The notes under the pieces were generated by a model. That model was not told the DNA's origin. It saw only the letters and a program-made list of their open reading frames with translations, and searched no databases. Shown here one piece after another: positions 33,401-42,989 of a stretch of DNA of 64,000 nucleotides (the first letter of the stretch is position 1; each line of letters begins with the position of its first letter). The stretch spans positions 14,947 to 78,946 of the forward strand of contig CAKTNN010000003.1 of NCBI GenBank assembly GCA_934589065.1, in the 5' to 3' direction. A program made the position numbers and the translations under genes. This DNA comes from an uncultured Oscillospiraceae bacterium (lineage in GTDB: Bacteria; Bacillota; Clostridia; Oscillospirales; Oscillospiraceae).

Positions 33401-34683
33401 AGCTTCTGACTGTTTGGGGTGTATTCAATTACGGTCTTGTGCTGCTCTACGGCCTATTTCTCAGCGTGTTTATTGCGGGCGGCTGGAAAAACGACAGTCA
33501 ATGCCGCCTGACGATTGTTCTGTGCCCTGTTTTCCTCCTGATCCAGACTCTCTGTTGGCTGCTTCTGGGCGAAGCCACAGTCAAAAAGCTCTATCCGCTG
33601 ATCGTGCATCTGCCGCTGGTACTGATCCTGATTTTCGGGCTTAAAAAATCGGTGTGCGTTTCTGTCGTCAGTGTGCTTACGGCCTACCTATGCTGTCAAC
33701 TGCCCCACTGGGGGAATATCGCCGTAGCCGCCATAACACACTCGGCGCTGGCAGGGGAGATCACCTACAGTCTGCTTATCGGACCGCTGTTTTTTCTGCT
33801 GCTGCGCTATTTCGTAAAGCCTGCCCACAGTGCTATGACCTACTCCCAGCAGTCGCTTTTGCTGTTTGGAAGCCTCCCTGCAGTATACTATTTGTTTGAT
33901 TACGCCACCACCATCTATTCCGACTCCCTATACGCCGGAATTCCGGCAGTGAATGAACTGATCCCTACGGTTCTGATCCTGTTCTATGTGGTTTTTCTGA
34001 CAGCATACCACCATGAGACCCAGGAACGCACAAAGGCAGAGCTGCAAAGCTCTGCACAGGCCTCGCTGGTCAAGCAGGCACAAAAAGAGATGGATGCGCT
34101 GCGTCAAGCGCAGACGCAGGCCACGATCTACCGGCACGATATGCGTCACCATCTGAACATGATCAGCGGCTATTTGGATGCCGGAAAATCCGAGCAGGCC
34201 CTTGCCTATATCCGCAAGGCCCGGGAGGATATTACATCCGTTTCCGTTAGGCAATTCTGTAAGAATGAGACCATAAATCTGATTTGCTCCTCTTTTGCGG
34301 ACAAAGCTGCCCGCATGAAGGTTCGGTTGACCGTTGACGCACGGCTGCCGGAGACGCTTGCCTTCTCCGATACGGAACTTTGCGCGATTCTCTCCAATGG
34401 CCTGGAAAATGCTCTCCACGCAGTCTCGCAGTTGGAGAATCCGGACAGATGGATCACGCTGTGCTGTGGCATCAAACGCAATCAGCTGCTGATTGAAATT
34501 AAAAACGCCTATGCCGGAAGCTTTGCCATGGAGGATGGACTACCGGTAACTGCCGAAGCGGGCCACGGCTACGGCTGCCGCAGCATCCGTGCCATCGTGC
34601 TTCAGCATGACGGCCTGTACGCCTTTCTTCCGGAAAACGGCATCTTTACCCTTCAAATCGCCCTGCCTCTGCCTCCAACGTGA
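33397..34683 (+). CDS. GHKL sensor histidine kinase (AgrC-like)
   Basis: The 428-residue kinase has about six to seven N-terminal membrane helices (~1-205), a coiled coil, the phospho-acceptor His247 in TIYRHDMRHHLNMISGYL and a GHKL ATPase domain with SNGLENALHAV (N box) and GHGYGCRSI (G box). It resembles AgrC and other peptide-sensing kinases paired with LytTR regulators, but no agrB or peptide precursor gene is seen. It ends the cassette and is followed by a terminator. The input signal is unknown; sensing surface-protein or cell-wall state is possible. Confidence 0.9.
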   Translation: MKLLTVWGVFNYGLVLLYGLFLSVFIAGGWKNDSQCRLTIVLCPVFLLIQTLCWLLLGEATVKKLYPLIVHLPLVLILIFGLKKSVCVSVVSVLTAYLCCQLPHWGNIAVAAITHSALAGEITYSLLIGPLFFLLLRYFVKPAHSAMTYSQQSLLLFGSLPAVYYLFDYATTIYSDSLYAGIPAVNELIPTVLILFYVVFLTAYHHETQERTKAELQSSAQASLVKQAQKEMDALRQAQTQATIYRHDMRHHLNMISGYLDAGKSEQALAYIRKAREDITSVSVRQFCKNETINLICSSFADKAARMKVRLTVDARLPETLAFSDTELCAILSNGLENALHAVSQLENPDRWITLCCGIKRNQLLIEIKNAYAGSFAMEDGLPVTAEAGHGYGCRSIRAIVLQHDGLYAFLPENGIFTLQIALPLPPT

Positions 34684-34720
34684 CATACCACACATATATA
34701 TTGCGATTTGAGCAAAAAAA

Positions 34721-34760
34721 CACAGCCTATCCCCTTTGAGGAGACCAGGCTGTGGATTTT
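34721..34760. terminator. bidirectional terminator between kinase gene and fumC
   Basis: CACAGCCT and AGGCTGTG pair, with AAAAAAA before and TTTTTT after. Confidence 0.75.
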
Positions 34761-34763
34761 TTA

Positions 34764-36140
<1,377 letters not shown>

Positions 36141-36165
36141 AGGTCGGCCTCCTGTTTTTTCTTCC

Positions 36166-36194
36166 ATATTACTCCCTGGGGCCCGGCCTGTCAA
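36166..36194 (-). promoter_or_regulatory. fumC promoter
   Basis: Minus-strand TTGACA (36194-36189), a 17-base spacer and TAATAT (36171-36166). Confidence 0.75.
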
Positions 36195-36207
36195 CGGCGG
36201 TTTTCCC

Positions 36208-36236
36208 TTTACTTTCTGCAGACAATGGGGTAGAAT
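36208..36236 (+). promoter_or_regulatory. promoter of the small membrane protein/gluQ unit
   Basis: TTTACT, a 17-base spacer and TAGAAT, divergent from the fumC promoter. Confidence 0.6.
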
Positions 36237-36297
36237 AACAGAAAGATTTTGTGCAGGGCACGCCCTGCCCTCAATGCACCGCAGGAGGATGGGAACG

Positions 36298-36615
36298 ATG
36301 TTTGATAATCCCAGAAAGGAACTGGAACGGCTCCAGCAGGAGCTTTTGGCTGCCGAAGAGCCGGAAAAGCCGGAGGAGGACTACACTGCGCCCCTGGAAT
36401 GGGACGAGGAGGAGCGGGAGCCCCTGTCCCACAGCTATACCGAGGATGCGGATGATACCCGGATTTGGGAAATGCCGGAGGAACCGGAAAAGGAGACTCC
36501 GGAGGAGCCGGAAAAGCCCCCGAAAAAGCACTATGTGGGCCTGAAATTCGCTATCGCCCTGGAGCTTTTGGGCATTGCGGCGCTATTTTGGTGGTGGTAT
36601 CTATGGATTCGGTAA
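36298..36615 (+). CDS. small acidic membrane protein, unknown
   Basis: This 105-residue protein is not recognised. Residues 1-80 are highly charged, with repeated EEPEKPEE and EEPEKETPEEPEKPPK stretches, probably disordered and cytoplasmic. One C-terminal helix (FAIALELLGIAALFWWWYLW) would anchor it, so it looks tail-anchored. AGGAGG precedes ATG 36298. Its end overlaps the start of gluQ by 13 bases, so the two are co-translated. Confidence 0.75.
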   Translation: MFDNPRKELERLQQELLAAEEPEKPEEDYTAPLEWDEEEREPLSHSYTEDADDTRIWEMPEEPEKETPEEPEKPPKKHYVGLKFAIALELLGIAALFWWWYLWIR

Positions 36616-37532
36616 CCCCCGTAGGCCGGTTTGCCCCAACCCCATCGGGAAGAATGCACCTGGGCAATGTGTTTGCCGCCCTGATTGCCTGGCTTTCCGT
36701 AAAATCCAGGGATGGGGAAATGGTACTGCGGATGGAGGACTTGGATACCCAGAGAACCAGTGCGGAATTTGCCCGGATTTTGCGGGAGGATTTGCTGTGG
36801 CTGGGGCTTACCTGGGATCGGGAGACGCCGCCTCAGAGCCGGCAGGCGAAAACCTACGACACGTATTTTGACAGCCTGATGGAAAGAGAGCTCCTCTATC
36901 CCTGCTACTGTACCCGCAGCCAGCTGCACAGCGTCAATGCCCCCCATTTAAGTGACGGGACCTACGTTTACCCCGGCACTTGCCGAAATCTGACATGGCA
37001 GCAGCGGGGGGAGATGAACCGCGCCCCGGCCTGGCGGGTGCGGGTACCGGACAGAGTTTGGGAGGTTGAAGACCTGGTGCAGGGGAAATCCCAGTGGAAT
37101 CTGGCAAAAGACTGCGGAGATATGGTGGTTCGCCGGGCAGACGGGGTGTATGTCTACCAGCTGGCGGTTACCGTGGATGATGGCCTCGCCGGGGTGACGG
37201 AGGTGGTAAGAGGCTCGGATTTGCTGAGTTCCGCCCCCAGACAGATGTATTTGCAGGAGCTGTTCGGCTTCCCTCACCCGGCTTATGCCCATGTGCCTAT
37301 GCTCCTTGCTCCGGACGGTCGCCGGCTGAGCAAGCGGGACCGGGATCTGGATCTGGGGCAGCTGCGAAAGGAAATGTCACCCCAGGCCCTCCTGGGGGCC
37401 CTTGCCTACAGCGCCGGCCTCATTGACCGCCCGGAGGAAATAGACGCCCGGGAGCTTGCCAAGGAATTCTCCTGGGAGCGCCTGCGCAAGGAGGATATTT
37501 GCCTGATGCTCCCACAGCTGCTGTGTCTGTAG
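36603..37532 (+). CDS. gluQ: glutamyl-Q tRNA(Asp) synthetase
   Basis: GluQ attaches glutamate to the queuosine base at position 34 of tRNA-Asp. The 309-residue length equals only the catalytic core of GluRS, as expected. It shows the HIGH-like APTPSGRMHLGNVFAALIAW, the zinc ligands YCTRSQL and YPGTCR with CYC, and the KMSKS-like RRLSKRDRDLDLG. No anticodon-binding domain is present. The start ATG 36603 lies inside the preceding gene. The presence of queH at 61.2 kb fits a queuosine pathway in this organism. Confidence 0.9.
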   Translation: MDSVTPVGRFAPTPSGRMHLGNVFAALIAWLSVKSRDGEMVLRMEDLDTQRTSAEFARILREDLLWLGLTWDRETPPQSRQAKTYDTYFDSLMERELLYPCYCTRSQLHSVNAPHLSDGTYVYPGTCRNLTWQQRGEMNRAPAWRVRVPDRVWEVEDLVQGKSQWNLAKDCGDMVVRRADGVYVYQLAVTVDDGLAGVTEVVRGSDLLSSAPRQMYLQELFGFPHPAYAHVPMLLAPDGRRLSKRDRDLDLGQLRKEMSPQALLGALAYSAGLIDRPEEIDARELAKEFSWERLRKEDICLMLPQLLCL

Positions 37533-37603
37533 CGCACATCCCTCGTTCACAAATTGCCCTGCAACTCTTTACAAATTATTCATGCTAGTCCGGCGCTTTG
37601 CGA

Positions 37604-37609
37604 TATAAT
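37604..37609 (+). promoter_or_regulatory. possible -10 box of the response regulator gene
   Basis: TATAAT is present about 60 bases before the start, but no acceptable -35 is seen at 16-18 bases, which could mean activator dependence. Confidence 0.35.
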
Positions 37610-37671
37610 AGGGGATATACAGAAGATTAGGCCTTTCTGGGCCAAGTCGCAAACGAAGGAGAGGATCCACT

Positions 37672-38364
37672 ATGGCTGTATCCGTTTTGATTGTAGAGGA
37701 CGATCGGAATATTGCAGAGCTGCTGCAGATGTATCTGGAAAAAGAGGGCTATGCCGTTACCATCGCTGCCGACGGCGGGCAGGGCCTTGCAAAGTATCGG
37801 GCGATCAAGCCCGATCTGGTGCTGCTGGACGTGATGATGCCGGTTATGGACGGCTGGGCCGTTTGCCGCGCCATCCGCGCAGAGAGCCAGACGCCTATTA
37901 TCATGCTCACCGCCAAGGGCGAAACCGATGACAAGGTTTCCGGCCTGAAAAACGGCGCCGATGACTATATTACCAAGCCCTTTGAAATGAAAGAGGTGCT
38001 GGCCCGGATTGAGGCGGTGCTCCGCCGCAGCAATGGGGCCGCCGCAGAAAAGAAGGCAAGACGGCTGGTATTTGACAAGCTGATTATCGATATGGACGCC
38101 TTTGAACTGACGGTGGACGGCAAAAAGGTGGATACCCCGCCGAAGGAAATGGAGCTGCTTTACTACCTGGCTTCCTCTCCCAACCGGGTGTATACCCGCA
38201 ACCAGCTGCTGGACGAGGTATGGGGTTTTGATTACTTTGGCGACTCCCGGACGGTGGACGTCCACGTGAAGCGTCTGCGTGAAAAGCTGGAAGGCGTCAG
38301 CCCCAACTGGAATTTGAAGACGGTTTGGGGAGTCGGTTACAAGTTTGAAGTCGTGCAGCAATAA
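37672..38364 (+). CDS. OmpR/PhoB-family response regulator
   Basis: The 230-residue regulator has a receiver (IVEDDRNIAELLQ, Asp53 in LVLLDVMMP, Lys in DYITKPFE) and a winged-helix effector domain (PPKEMELLYYLASSPNRVYT, DSRTVDVHVKRLREKLEG, GVGYKFE). GAAGGAGAGG precedes the ATG. It lies upstream of a histidine kinase and an HtrA protease, which suggests an envelope-stress response, but 676 bases of repeat DNA separate it from the kinase gene. Confidence 0.95.
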   Translation: MAVSVLIVEDDRNIAELLQMYLEKEGYAVTIAADGGQGLAKYRAIKPDLVLLDVMMPVMDGWAVCRAIRAESQTPIIMLTAKGETDDKVSGLKNGADDYITKPFEMKEVLARIEAVLRRSNGAAAEKKARRLVFDKLIIDMDAFELTVDGKKVDTPPKEMELLYYLASSPNRVYTRNQLLDEVWGFDYFGDSRTVDVHVKRLREKLEGVSPNWNLKTVWGVGYKFEVVQQ

Positions 38365-38414
38365 AATAGCCTGCCCCCTGCATCATTGGAAACCGGCCCG
38401 CGCGCCCACTCCCT

Positions 38415-38580
38415 CGTCGTTGCACCCCAGCGTGCAGGCTCTTGCTTTCGTCATTACGTCCCAGCGCGCACGCCTCCACTTCCGTCATTGCGAACCAGCG
38501 CGCACGCCTCCACTTCCGTCATTGCGAACCAGCGCGCACGCTGGTGTGGCAATCTTAGCCCTCCCGGCTCGCAATGACGA
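38415..38580 (+). repeat. four 34-bp tandem repeats ending in a full palindromic repeat copy
   Basis: Units begin at 38415, 38449, 38483 and 38517, exactly 34 bases apart, each like CGTCATTGCGAACCAGCGCG plus CACGCCTCCACTTC. The last runs into CTGGTGTGGCAATC and an inverted GCAATGACGA. Copies have no unique spacers, so this is not CRISPR. Confidence 0.8.
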
Positions 38581-38852
38581 AGGCGCGCAGCGCCTTGGCC
38601 TCCCTACAGGGGGGGCCTAAGCGCAGCGAGACTGGGGAGTCTCTGCGCGTTCCGATTATACAACGTTTCCGTTGAATGATGCGGCCTGACTTTCTATGGT
38701 TTTTCTGTTCAACGGGACAGAGTTATTGCTGAAACGTGAAGACAACTCATCCGTCACACGCTTCGCGTGTGCCACCTTCCCTACTAGGGAAGGCAAGGCG
38801 GCGGGGACGCTTCCTCTGGCGGTGACTGGACACCGCCCATGCTCTAAAAAGC
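38581..38852. repeat. mosaic of short intergenic repeats, no gene
   Basis: The stretch holds GCGCGCAGCGCC palindromes, a G-rich GGGGGGGCC, an ACACGC..GCGTGT palindrome near 38757-38772 and a CTTCCCTACTAGGGAAG inverted repeat near 38777. No open frame with a ribosome binding site is seen. Confidence 0.45.
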
Positions 38853-38944
38853 CAAAAAGGGACTGCTAAAATACGCAATCCAGGGAAAACCGGCGCATAG
38901 AGCCGGTCCCCCGGCGAAGCGGCTTTTGGCAGTCCCTATTTTTG
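38853..38944. repeat. MITE-like element A (inverted repeats with GGGACTGC core)
   Basis: Left arm 38853-38871 (CAAAAAGGGACTGCTAAAA) and right arm 38924-38944 (TTTTGGCAGTCCCTATTTTTG) are nearly perfect inverses. An internal hairpin ACCGGC/GCCGGT lies at 38889-38907. It shares its core with the element at 45590-45725. Confidence 0.55.
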
Positions 38945-38980
38945 CTTTCACAGAAAGTTGTAAACTTTTTTCTCGTTTCA

Positions 38981-39008
38981 TTGAAAAGCGGAGATTCTGT
39001 GATATAAT
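38981..39008 (+). promoter_or_regulatory. promoter of the histidine kinase/htrA operon
   Basis: TTGAAA, a 16-base spacer and TATAAT, directly after element A. Confidence 0.7.
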
Positions 39009-39040
39009 TTACCGTAAAACATAGGAAAGAGAAGAGGAAA

Positions 39041-40468
39041 ATGAAATCGACCTTTGGACGCAGTTTTTCCGTGTTTGCGGGCATCCTTCTGGTGGCGCTG
39101 ACGGTGCTTGGGGGCTCCTTCCAGGTGATGGTGCAGAACTATCTGACGGACACCACCTTTGACTCTCTGGAGCAGGACGCCCAGATTATCGCGGATCTGG
39201 CTGCCAGCTATCTGGAGGATGAAAGCCTGTCCGGGCGGGAATTTTTGATGAACCTGGATATCGCTTCCAAGGTTTCCGGCTCCGATGCCGTGATCTGCAA
39301 TTCCCAGGGGAGGGTAACGATCTGTTCCGACAGCCTGTTTGGCTGCGAGCACCTTGGGCTGTACGTGAATGAGGAGTACCTGAATAAGGTGCTGAGCCAA
39401 GGCTCAGACCGGGCGACGGGACTCATCAAGGGCCTATACAGTGAAGAGCGCTTCCTGGTTGCGCTGCCGGTAACTTCTACCAGCGGCAGCAATTCCGGAA
39501 TCATCATTGTCTCCACGCCCTCGGCGGATGTGACGGCAGTGCTGACCAAGATATCCAATATTTTCCTGACCACTGCCATCTGCGTGATTCTCGTGTCGGT
39601 GCTTGCGGTCAGCTTCTTTGCCCGGCGGGAGAGTAAGCCGCTACAGGATCTTGCCAAGGCTGCCAATGCCTTTGGACACGGAGATCTGGAAGCAAGAGTC
39701 CGGGTGGAGGAAGGCAGCAGCGAGGAGCTGGAGGAGCTGGCCCTGGCCTTTAACAATATGGCCTCTTCCCTGCAAAAGAGCGAGTATCGGCGGCAGGAAT
39801 TTGTTGCCAATGTATCCCATGAGCTGAAAACGCCCATGACCACCATTTCCGGCTATGTGGACGGAATGCTGGATAAAACCATTCCGGAGGAGAAGTGGCC
39901 CCATTACCTGCAAATCGTCTCCGATGAAACCAAGCGCCTCAGCAGACTCGTGCGCAGTATGCTGGATATTTCCCAGCTGCAAAGCGAGGGCGGCATTCCG
40001 GATGAAAAGAAAATCCATTTCGATTTGGAGGACTGCTGCGGGCAGGTGCTTATCACCTTTGAGAAGAAGATCGAGGATAAAAACCTCAATGTGGAGGTGG
40101 ATATGCCGGAGCACCCGGTTTACACCTTCGCCAACGAGGATTACATCACCCAGGTGATTTATAATCTTTTGGACAATGCCGTCAAGTTCTGCCCTCCGGG
40201 AAAGACCCTGGGGCTAAAAATCAAAGAGGGCGGCGCGAAGGCCTACATTTCCGTATCCAATGAGGGAGATACCATCCCGCCGGAGGAGCTGCCCCTGGTA
40301 TTTGACCGGTTCCACAAGCTGGATAAGAGCCGCTCCCAGAACCGGGACGGCTGGGGCCTGGGACTGTATATTGTAAAGACCATCGTGTGCAGCCACGGAG
40401 AGAACATCGGCGTGACCAGCCGGGACGGAAAAACGGAATTCACCTTTACCATGCCGCTGGTGAACTAA
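39041..40468 (+). CDS. sensor histidine kinase with HAMP domain
   Basis: The 475-residue kinase has two membrane helices (~10-32 and ~170-190) flanking an extracytoplasmic sensor with VICNSQGRVTICSD, then HAMP (KPLQDLAKAANAFGHGDLEA), HisKA with His260 in NVSHELKTPMTTISGYVDGM, and HATPase_c with N box (YNLLDNAVKFCPPG) and G boxes (RDGWGLGLYIVKTI). GAGGAAA precedes the ATG. Its likely partner is the OmpR-type regulator upstream, and the next gene is HtrA. Confidence 0.95.
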   Translation: MKSTFGRSFSVFAGILLVALTVLGGSFQVMVQNYLTDTTFDSLEQDAQIIADLAASYLEDESLSGREFLMNLDIASKVSGSDAVICNSQGRVTICSDSLFGCEHLGLYVNEEYLNKVLSQGSDRATGLIKGLYSEERFLVALPVTSTSGSNSGIIIVSTPSADVTAVLTKISNIFLTTAICVILVSVLAVSFFARRESKPLQDLAKAANAFGHGDLEARVRVEEGSSEELEELALAFNNMASSLQKSEYRRQEFVANVSHELKTPMTTISGYVDGMLDKTIPEEKWPHYLQIVSDETKRLSRLVRSMLDISQLQSEGGIPDEKKIHFDLEDCCGQVLITFEKKIEDKNLNVEVDMPEHPVYTFANEDYITQVIYNLLDNAVKFCPPGKTLGLKIKEGGAKAYISVSNEGDTIPPEELPLVFDRFHKLDKSRSQNRDGWGLGLYIVKTIVCSHGENIGVTSRDGKTEFTFTMPLVN

Positions 40469-40486
40469 AGAAAGGAGGCGGCTTAT

Positions 40487-41725
40487 ATGGAAGACAAGCG
40501 ATACCCATTTGACAGTGGATTCGATGACGGTGTTTACGGAACCGGCTGCACAGAGCCGCCCAAAAACCACCAGGCAATCATTGCCGTGCTTTTGATTGCC
40601 GTTATCTTTTTGGGGGGCATTTCCACAGCCCTGAGCGTCCTGAATATTCGCCTGTTTCAGGAGCTTCACCGGACGGATGACCAGGCGGTTGCCTTTTCGG
40701 CTGCCAAGCAGCGGCTATCGGCGGAGACCTCCGGGCCCACTGCACCGCTGGAAGCGGATCAGTCCACCGTGGCAATCCATGCAGCCCCTGCACAGTCCGG
40801 CAGCAGCTCCGGGGAGACCATGACCCTCCAGGAAATCTATGAAAAGAACATACCCAGCGTGGTTTCCATTACGGCAACCACCTCCGGGCAGAAGGTGACC
40901 GGCACAGGGGTGGTGCTTTCCGGCAAGGGTTATCTTGTTACCAATGACCATGTGGTGGAAGGGGCGCAATCCCTTCAGGTGCACCTCACCGATGAGCGGG
41001 AGTGCTCCGCGACCCTGGTGGGGACGGATCCCGTATCCGATTTGGCGGTGCTCTATATTCGGGCGGACAACCTGACGGAAGCCCAGTTCGGGGATTCCGA
41101 CAGTCTCCGGGTGGGAGACAGCGTAGTTGCCATTGGAGATCCCCTGGGGGTAGAGCTCCGGGGCACCATGACGGACGGAATCGTCTCTGCCATCAATCGG
41201 GATGTGACGGTAAACGGGCGGTCAATGAATCTGATTCAGACCAACGCGGCCCTGAATTCCGGCAATTCCGGCGGGCCGCTGATCAACAGCTACGGTCAGG
41301 TGGTGGGAATCAACACCATGAAGATCGGAACCTTTACGGATAAATCCGGCGTGGAGGGCCTTGGCTTTGCCATTCCCAGCGCCACCGTGAAGGAGGTCGT
41401 CAACCAGATTATTTGCCAGGGCTATGTGTCCGGCCGCCCCTGGCTGGGTGTGACCGGGGAGAGCTTCTCTTCCTTCTACCAGCGATTCTACCAGATTCCC
41501 AACGGATTGTATATTACCCGGGTGGAAGAGGGAAGCCCTGCGGAAGAAGCGGGACTGACCCCCGGCGATATTCTGACGCTGGTGGACGGTCAGCCGGTTT
41601 CCTCTATGGAGGACCTGAACAGTCTGGTGTATGCCCATCAGGTCGGGGAGACGCTACAGCTGCGGTTCTATCGCAGTATCGGGCAGGAAAACGTTACCGT
41701 AACGCTGACAGAAAAACAGCGCTGA
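40487..41725 (+). CDS. HtrA-family serine protease with PDZ domain
   Basis: The 412-residue membrane-anchored protease has one N-terminal helix (IIAVLLIAVIFLGGISTALS), a linker and a trypsin-like domain with catalytic His (VTNDHVVEG), Asp (SDLAVLYI) and Ser (NSGNSGGPLIN), then one C-terminal PDZ domain (YITRVEEGSPAEEAGLTPGD). Such proteases remove misfolded surface proteins. AAAGGAGG precedes the ATG. Placement after the kinase gene suggests control by, or feedback on, the two-component system. Confidence 0.95.
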   Translation: MEDKRYPFDSGFDDGVYGTGCTEPPKNHQAIIAVLLIAVIFLGGISTALSVLNIRLFQELHRTDDQAVAFSAAKQRLSAETSGPTAPLEADQSTVAIHAAPAQSGSSSGETMTLQEIYEKNIPSVVSITATTSGQKVTGTGVVLSGKGYLVTNDHVVEGAQSLQVHLTDERECSATLVGTDPVSDLAVLYIRADNLTEAQFGDSDSLRVGDSVVAIGDPLGVELRGTMTDGIVSAINRDVTVNGRSMNLIQTNAALNSGNSGGPLINSYGQVVGINTMKIGTFTDKSGVEGLGFAIPSATVKEVVNQIICQGYVSGRPWLGVTGESFSSFYQRFYQIPNGLYITRVEEGSPAEEAGLTPGDILTLVDGQPVSSMEDLNSLVYAHQVGETLQLRFYRSIGQENVTVTLTEKQR

Positions 41726-41789
41726 CGGGAAAATTAGAACTGGAAAAGTGTAATTCAGCAAACAAAACCACTTGAAATCGAGGAAAAAT

Positions 41790-42524
41790 ATGGAACCCGT
41801 ATTTACCAAAAGTTATGAAATCAGAGACAATATGGTGGACTGCCGGGGCTTTTTAAGGCCCTCCCAGATCCTGTTTATCGCCCAGGATATGGGCGGACGC
41901 CACTGCAAGGAGCTGACCCTGAGCTACGAGGATATGGCAGCCAAGGGCTTTTTCTGGGCGGTGAGCCGGCACAGAGTGCAGATCACCCGGCTTCCCAAGT
42001 CCGGCGAAATCCTGAAAGTGGAAACCTGGGCCATGCCTGCAACGGCGGCGGCCTTCCCCAGAAGCGTGGTGGCATACGATGAAGCGGGAAAGGAGTGCTT
42101 CCGGGCAATTACCCTGTGGGTGATTATGACCCTGGATACCCGAAAGATGATCACACCCGGCAAAAGCGGCATCCTGGTTCCCAGCACCCTGCGGGGGCTG
42201 GAGCTGGCAAACCCCAAGGGCCTGGTTCCCAGGGATATGGTCAATTCCAGCCGGAGAAGAGTCTGCTTTACGGATATCGACCGGAACGGGCACATGAACA
42301 ATACCCGCTACCTGGACTGGGTGGACGATCTGTTCCCCAGCTCCTTCCACTATGAGCACCGGATGAAAGAGCTGCTGGTGTGCTACCTGTCGGAGAGCCG
42401 GGAAGGGCAAACCCTGGATATGCACTACGATGTGACGGATCCGGACTGCATTCAGGTGGATGCCTACCGGAAGGAAGGGGAGGAAGACCACCGGGTCTTT
42501 TCTGCACGGATTCTGTTTGAATAA
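41790..42524 (+). CDS. acyl-ACP thioesterase
   Basis: The 244-residue protein matches the acyl-ACP thioesterase (FatA/B-like, double hot-dog) family: SYEIRDNMVDCRGFLRPSQI, KGFFWAVSRHRVQI, and the second-half DIDRNGHMNNTRYLDWV, whose Asn/His lie at catalytic positions. It hydrolyses acyl-ACP to free fatty acid. ATG 41790 follows GAGGAA; a TTG 18 bases upstream is less likely. A strong terminator follows. Chain-length preference cannot be read. Confidence 0.92.
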   Translation: MEPVFTKSYEIRDNMVDCRGFLRPSQILFIAQDMGGRHCKELTLSYEDMAAKGFFWAVSRHRVQITRLPKSGEILKVETWAMPATAAAFPRSVVAYDEAGKECFRAITLWVIMTLDTRKMITPGKSGILVPSTLRGLELANPKGLVPRDMVNSSRRRVCFTDIDRNGHMNNTRYLDWVDDLFPSSFHYEHRMKELLVCYLSESREGQTLDMHYDVTDPDCIQVDAYRKEGEEDHRVFSARILFE

Positions 42525-42548
42525 ACGGTGTTCTGTCAACATATACTT

Positions 42549-42581
42549 TTCCACAGCCCCCAACCGGGCTGTGGAATTTTT
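42549..42581 (+). terminator. terminator of the thioesterase gene
   Basis: TTCCACAGCCC and GGGCTGTGGAA pair perfectly, followed by TTTTT. Confidence 0.9.
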
Positions 42582-42635
42582 AGCGGCAAAACCGGGATAA
42601 TTTCCCTGTTCTCCCGGATTTTCTTTGGGATTTGC

Positions 42636-42678
42636 TGTGGATAACCCTGTGGAGAATGTGGATAACTTCTGTGTATAA
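42636..42678 (+). promoter_or_regulatory. cluster of four DnaA boxes
   Basis: TGTGGATAA at 42636-42644 and 42657-42665 are perfect (inverse of TTATCCACA); TGTGGAGAA at 42648-42656 and TGTGTATAA at 42670-42678 are near matches. All four lie on the same strand in 43 bp and are followed by an AT-rich tract (42690-42727). No dnaA or dnaN is near. Confidence 0.75.
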
Positions 42679-42835
42679 CCGGTGGAAATGTTCATAATTA
42701 TTGCGTTATGTAAATTATTGTTATGGTAAAAGAATGCTTCCGGCGTTTTCAGAAGGGCCAAGGATACATCCGTTGCGGAATGGGAAACACCGCCGGAATT
42801 CAGGGGGAAAGTCCGGAAAAAAGTGAAAGAAATGC

Positions 42836-42864
42836 TTTACTTTTGGCAAGACTTATGGTACAAT
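42836..42864 (+). promoter_or_regulatory. rpsO promoter
   Basis: TTTACT, a 17-base spacer and TACAAT. Confidence 0.7.
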
Positions 42865-42989
42865 ACCGAAGCTGGCTATGGTCAGCTGGTATTTTGTGCC
42901 CTCGGCTCAGTTGCGGGAGAAAACCTGCGGGTGTTTCACCAGACCCCATACTTAGCCCATGGGTAAATTTAAAAAAGGTGGAAAACACA
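42865..42989 (+). promoter_or_regulatory. rpsO leader, possible S15 autoregulatory RNA
   Basis: The ~120-base leader contains pairing segments (GCTGGCTATGGTCAGCTGG; CCTGCGGG; CCCATACTTAGCCCATGGG). S15 leaders often repress their own translation; the structural class is not recognised by eye. Confidence 0.35.

Noticed and set aside
38415..38550. CRISPR array
   Set aside because: Units are head-to-tail with no unique spacers and no cas genes are near.
38345..38620. Open frames across the 34-bp repeats
   Set aside because: They have no ribosome binding site and only translate the repeat; several frames stay open because 34-bp units lack stops.
42636..42727. The chromosome's replication origin
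   Set aside because: The DnaA-box cluster is real, but no dnaA, dnaN, rpmH or gyrB is near, so an origin claim is not supported from this window alone.
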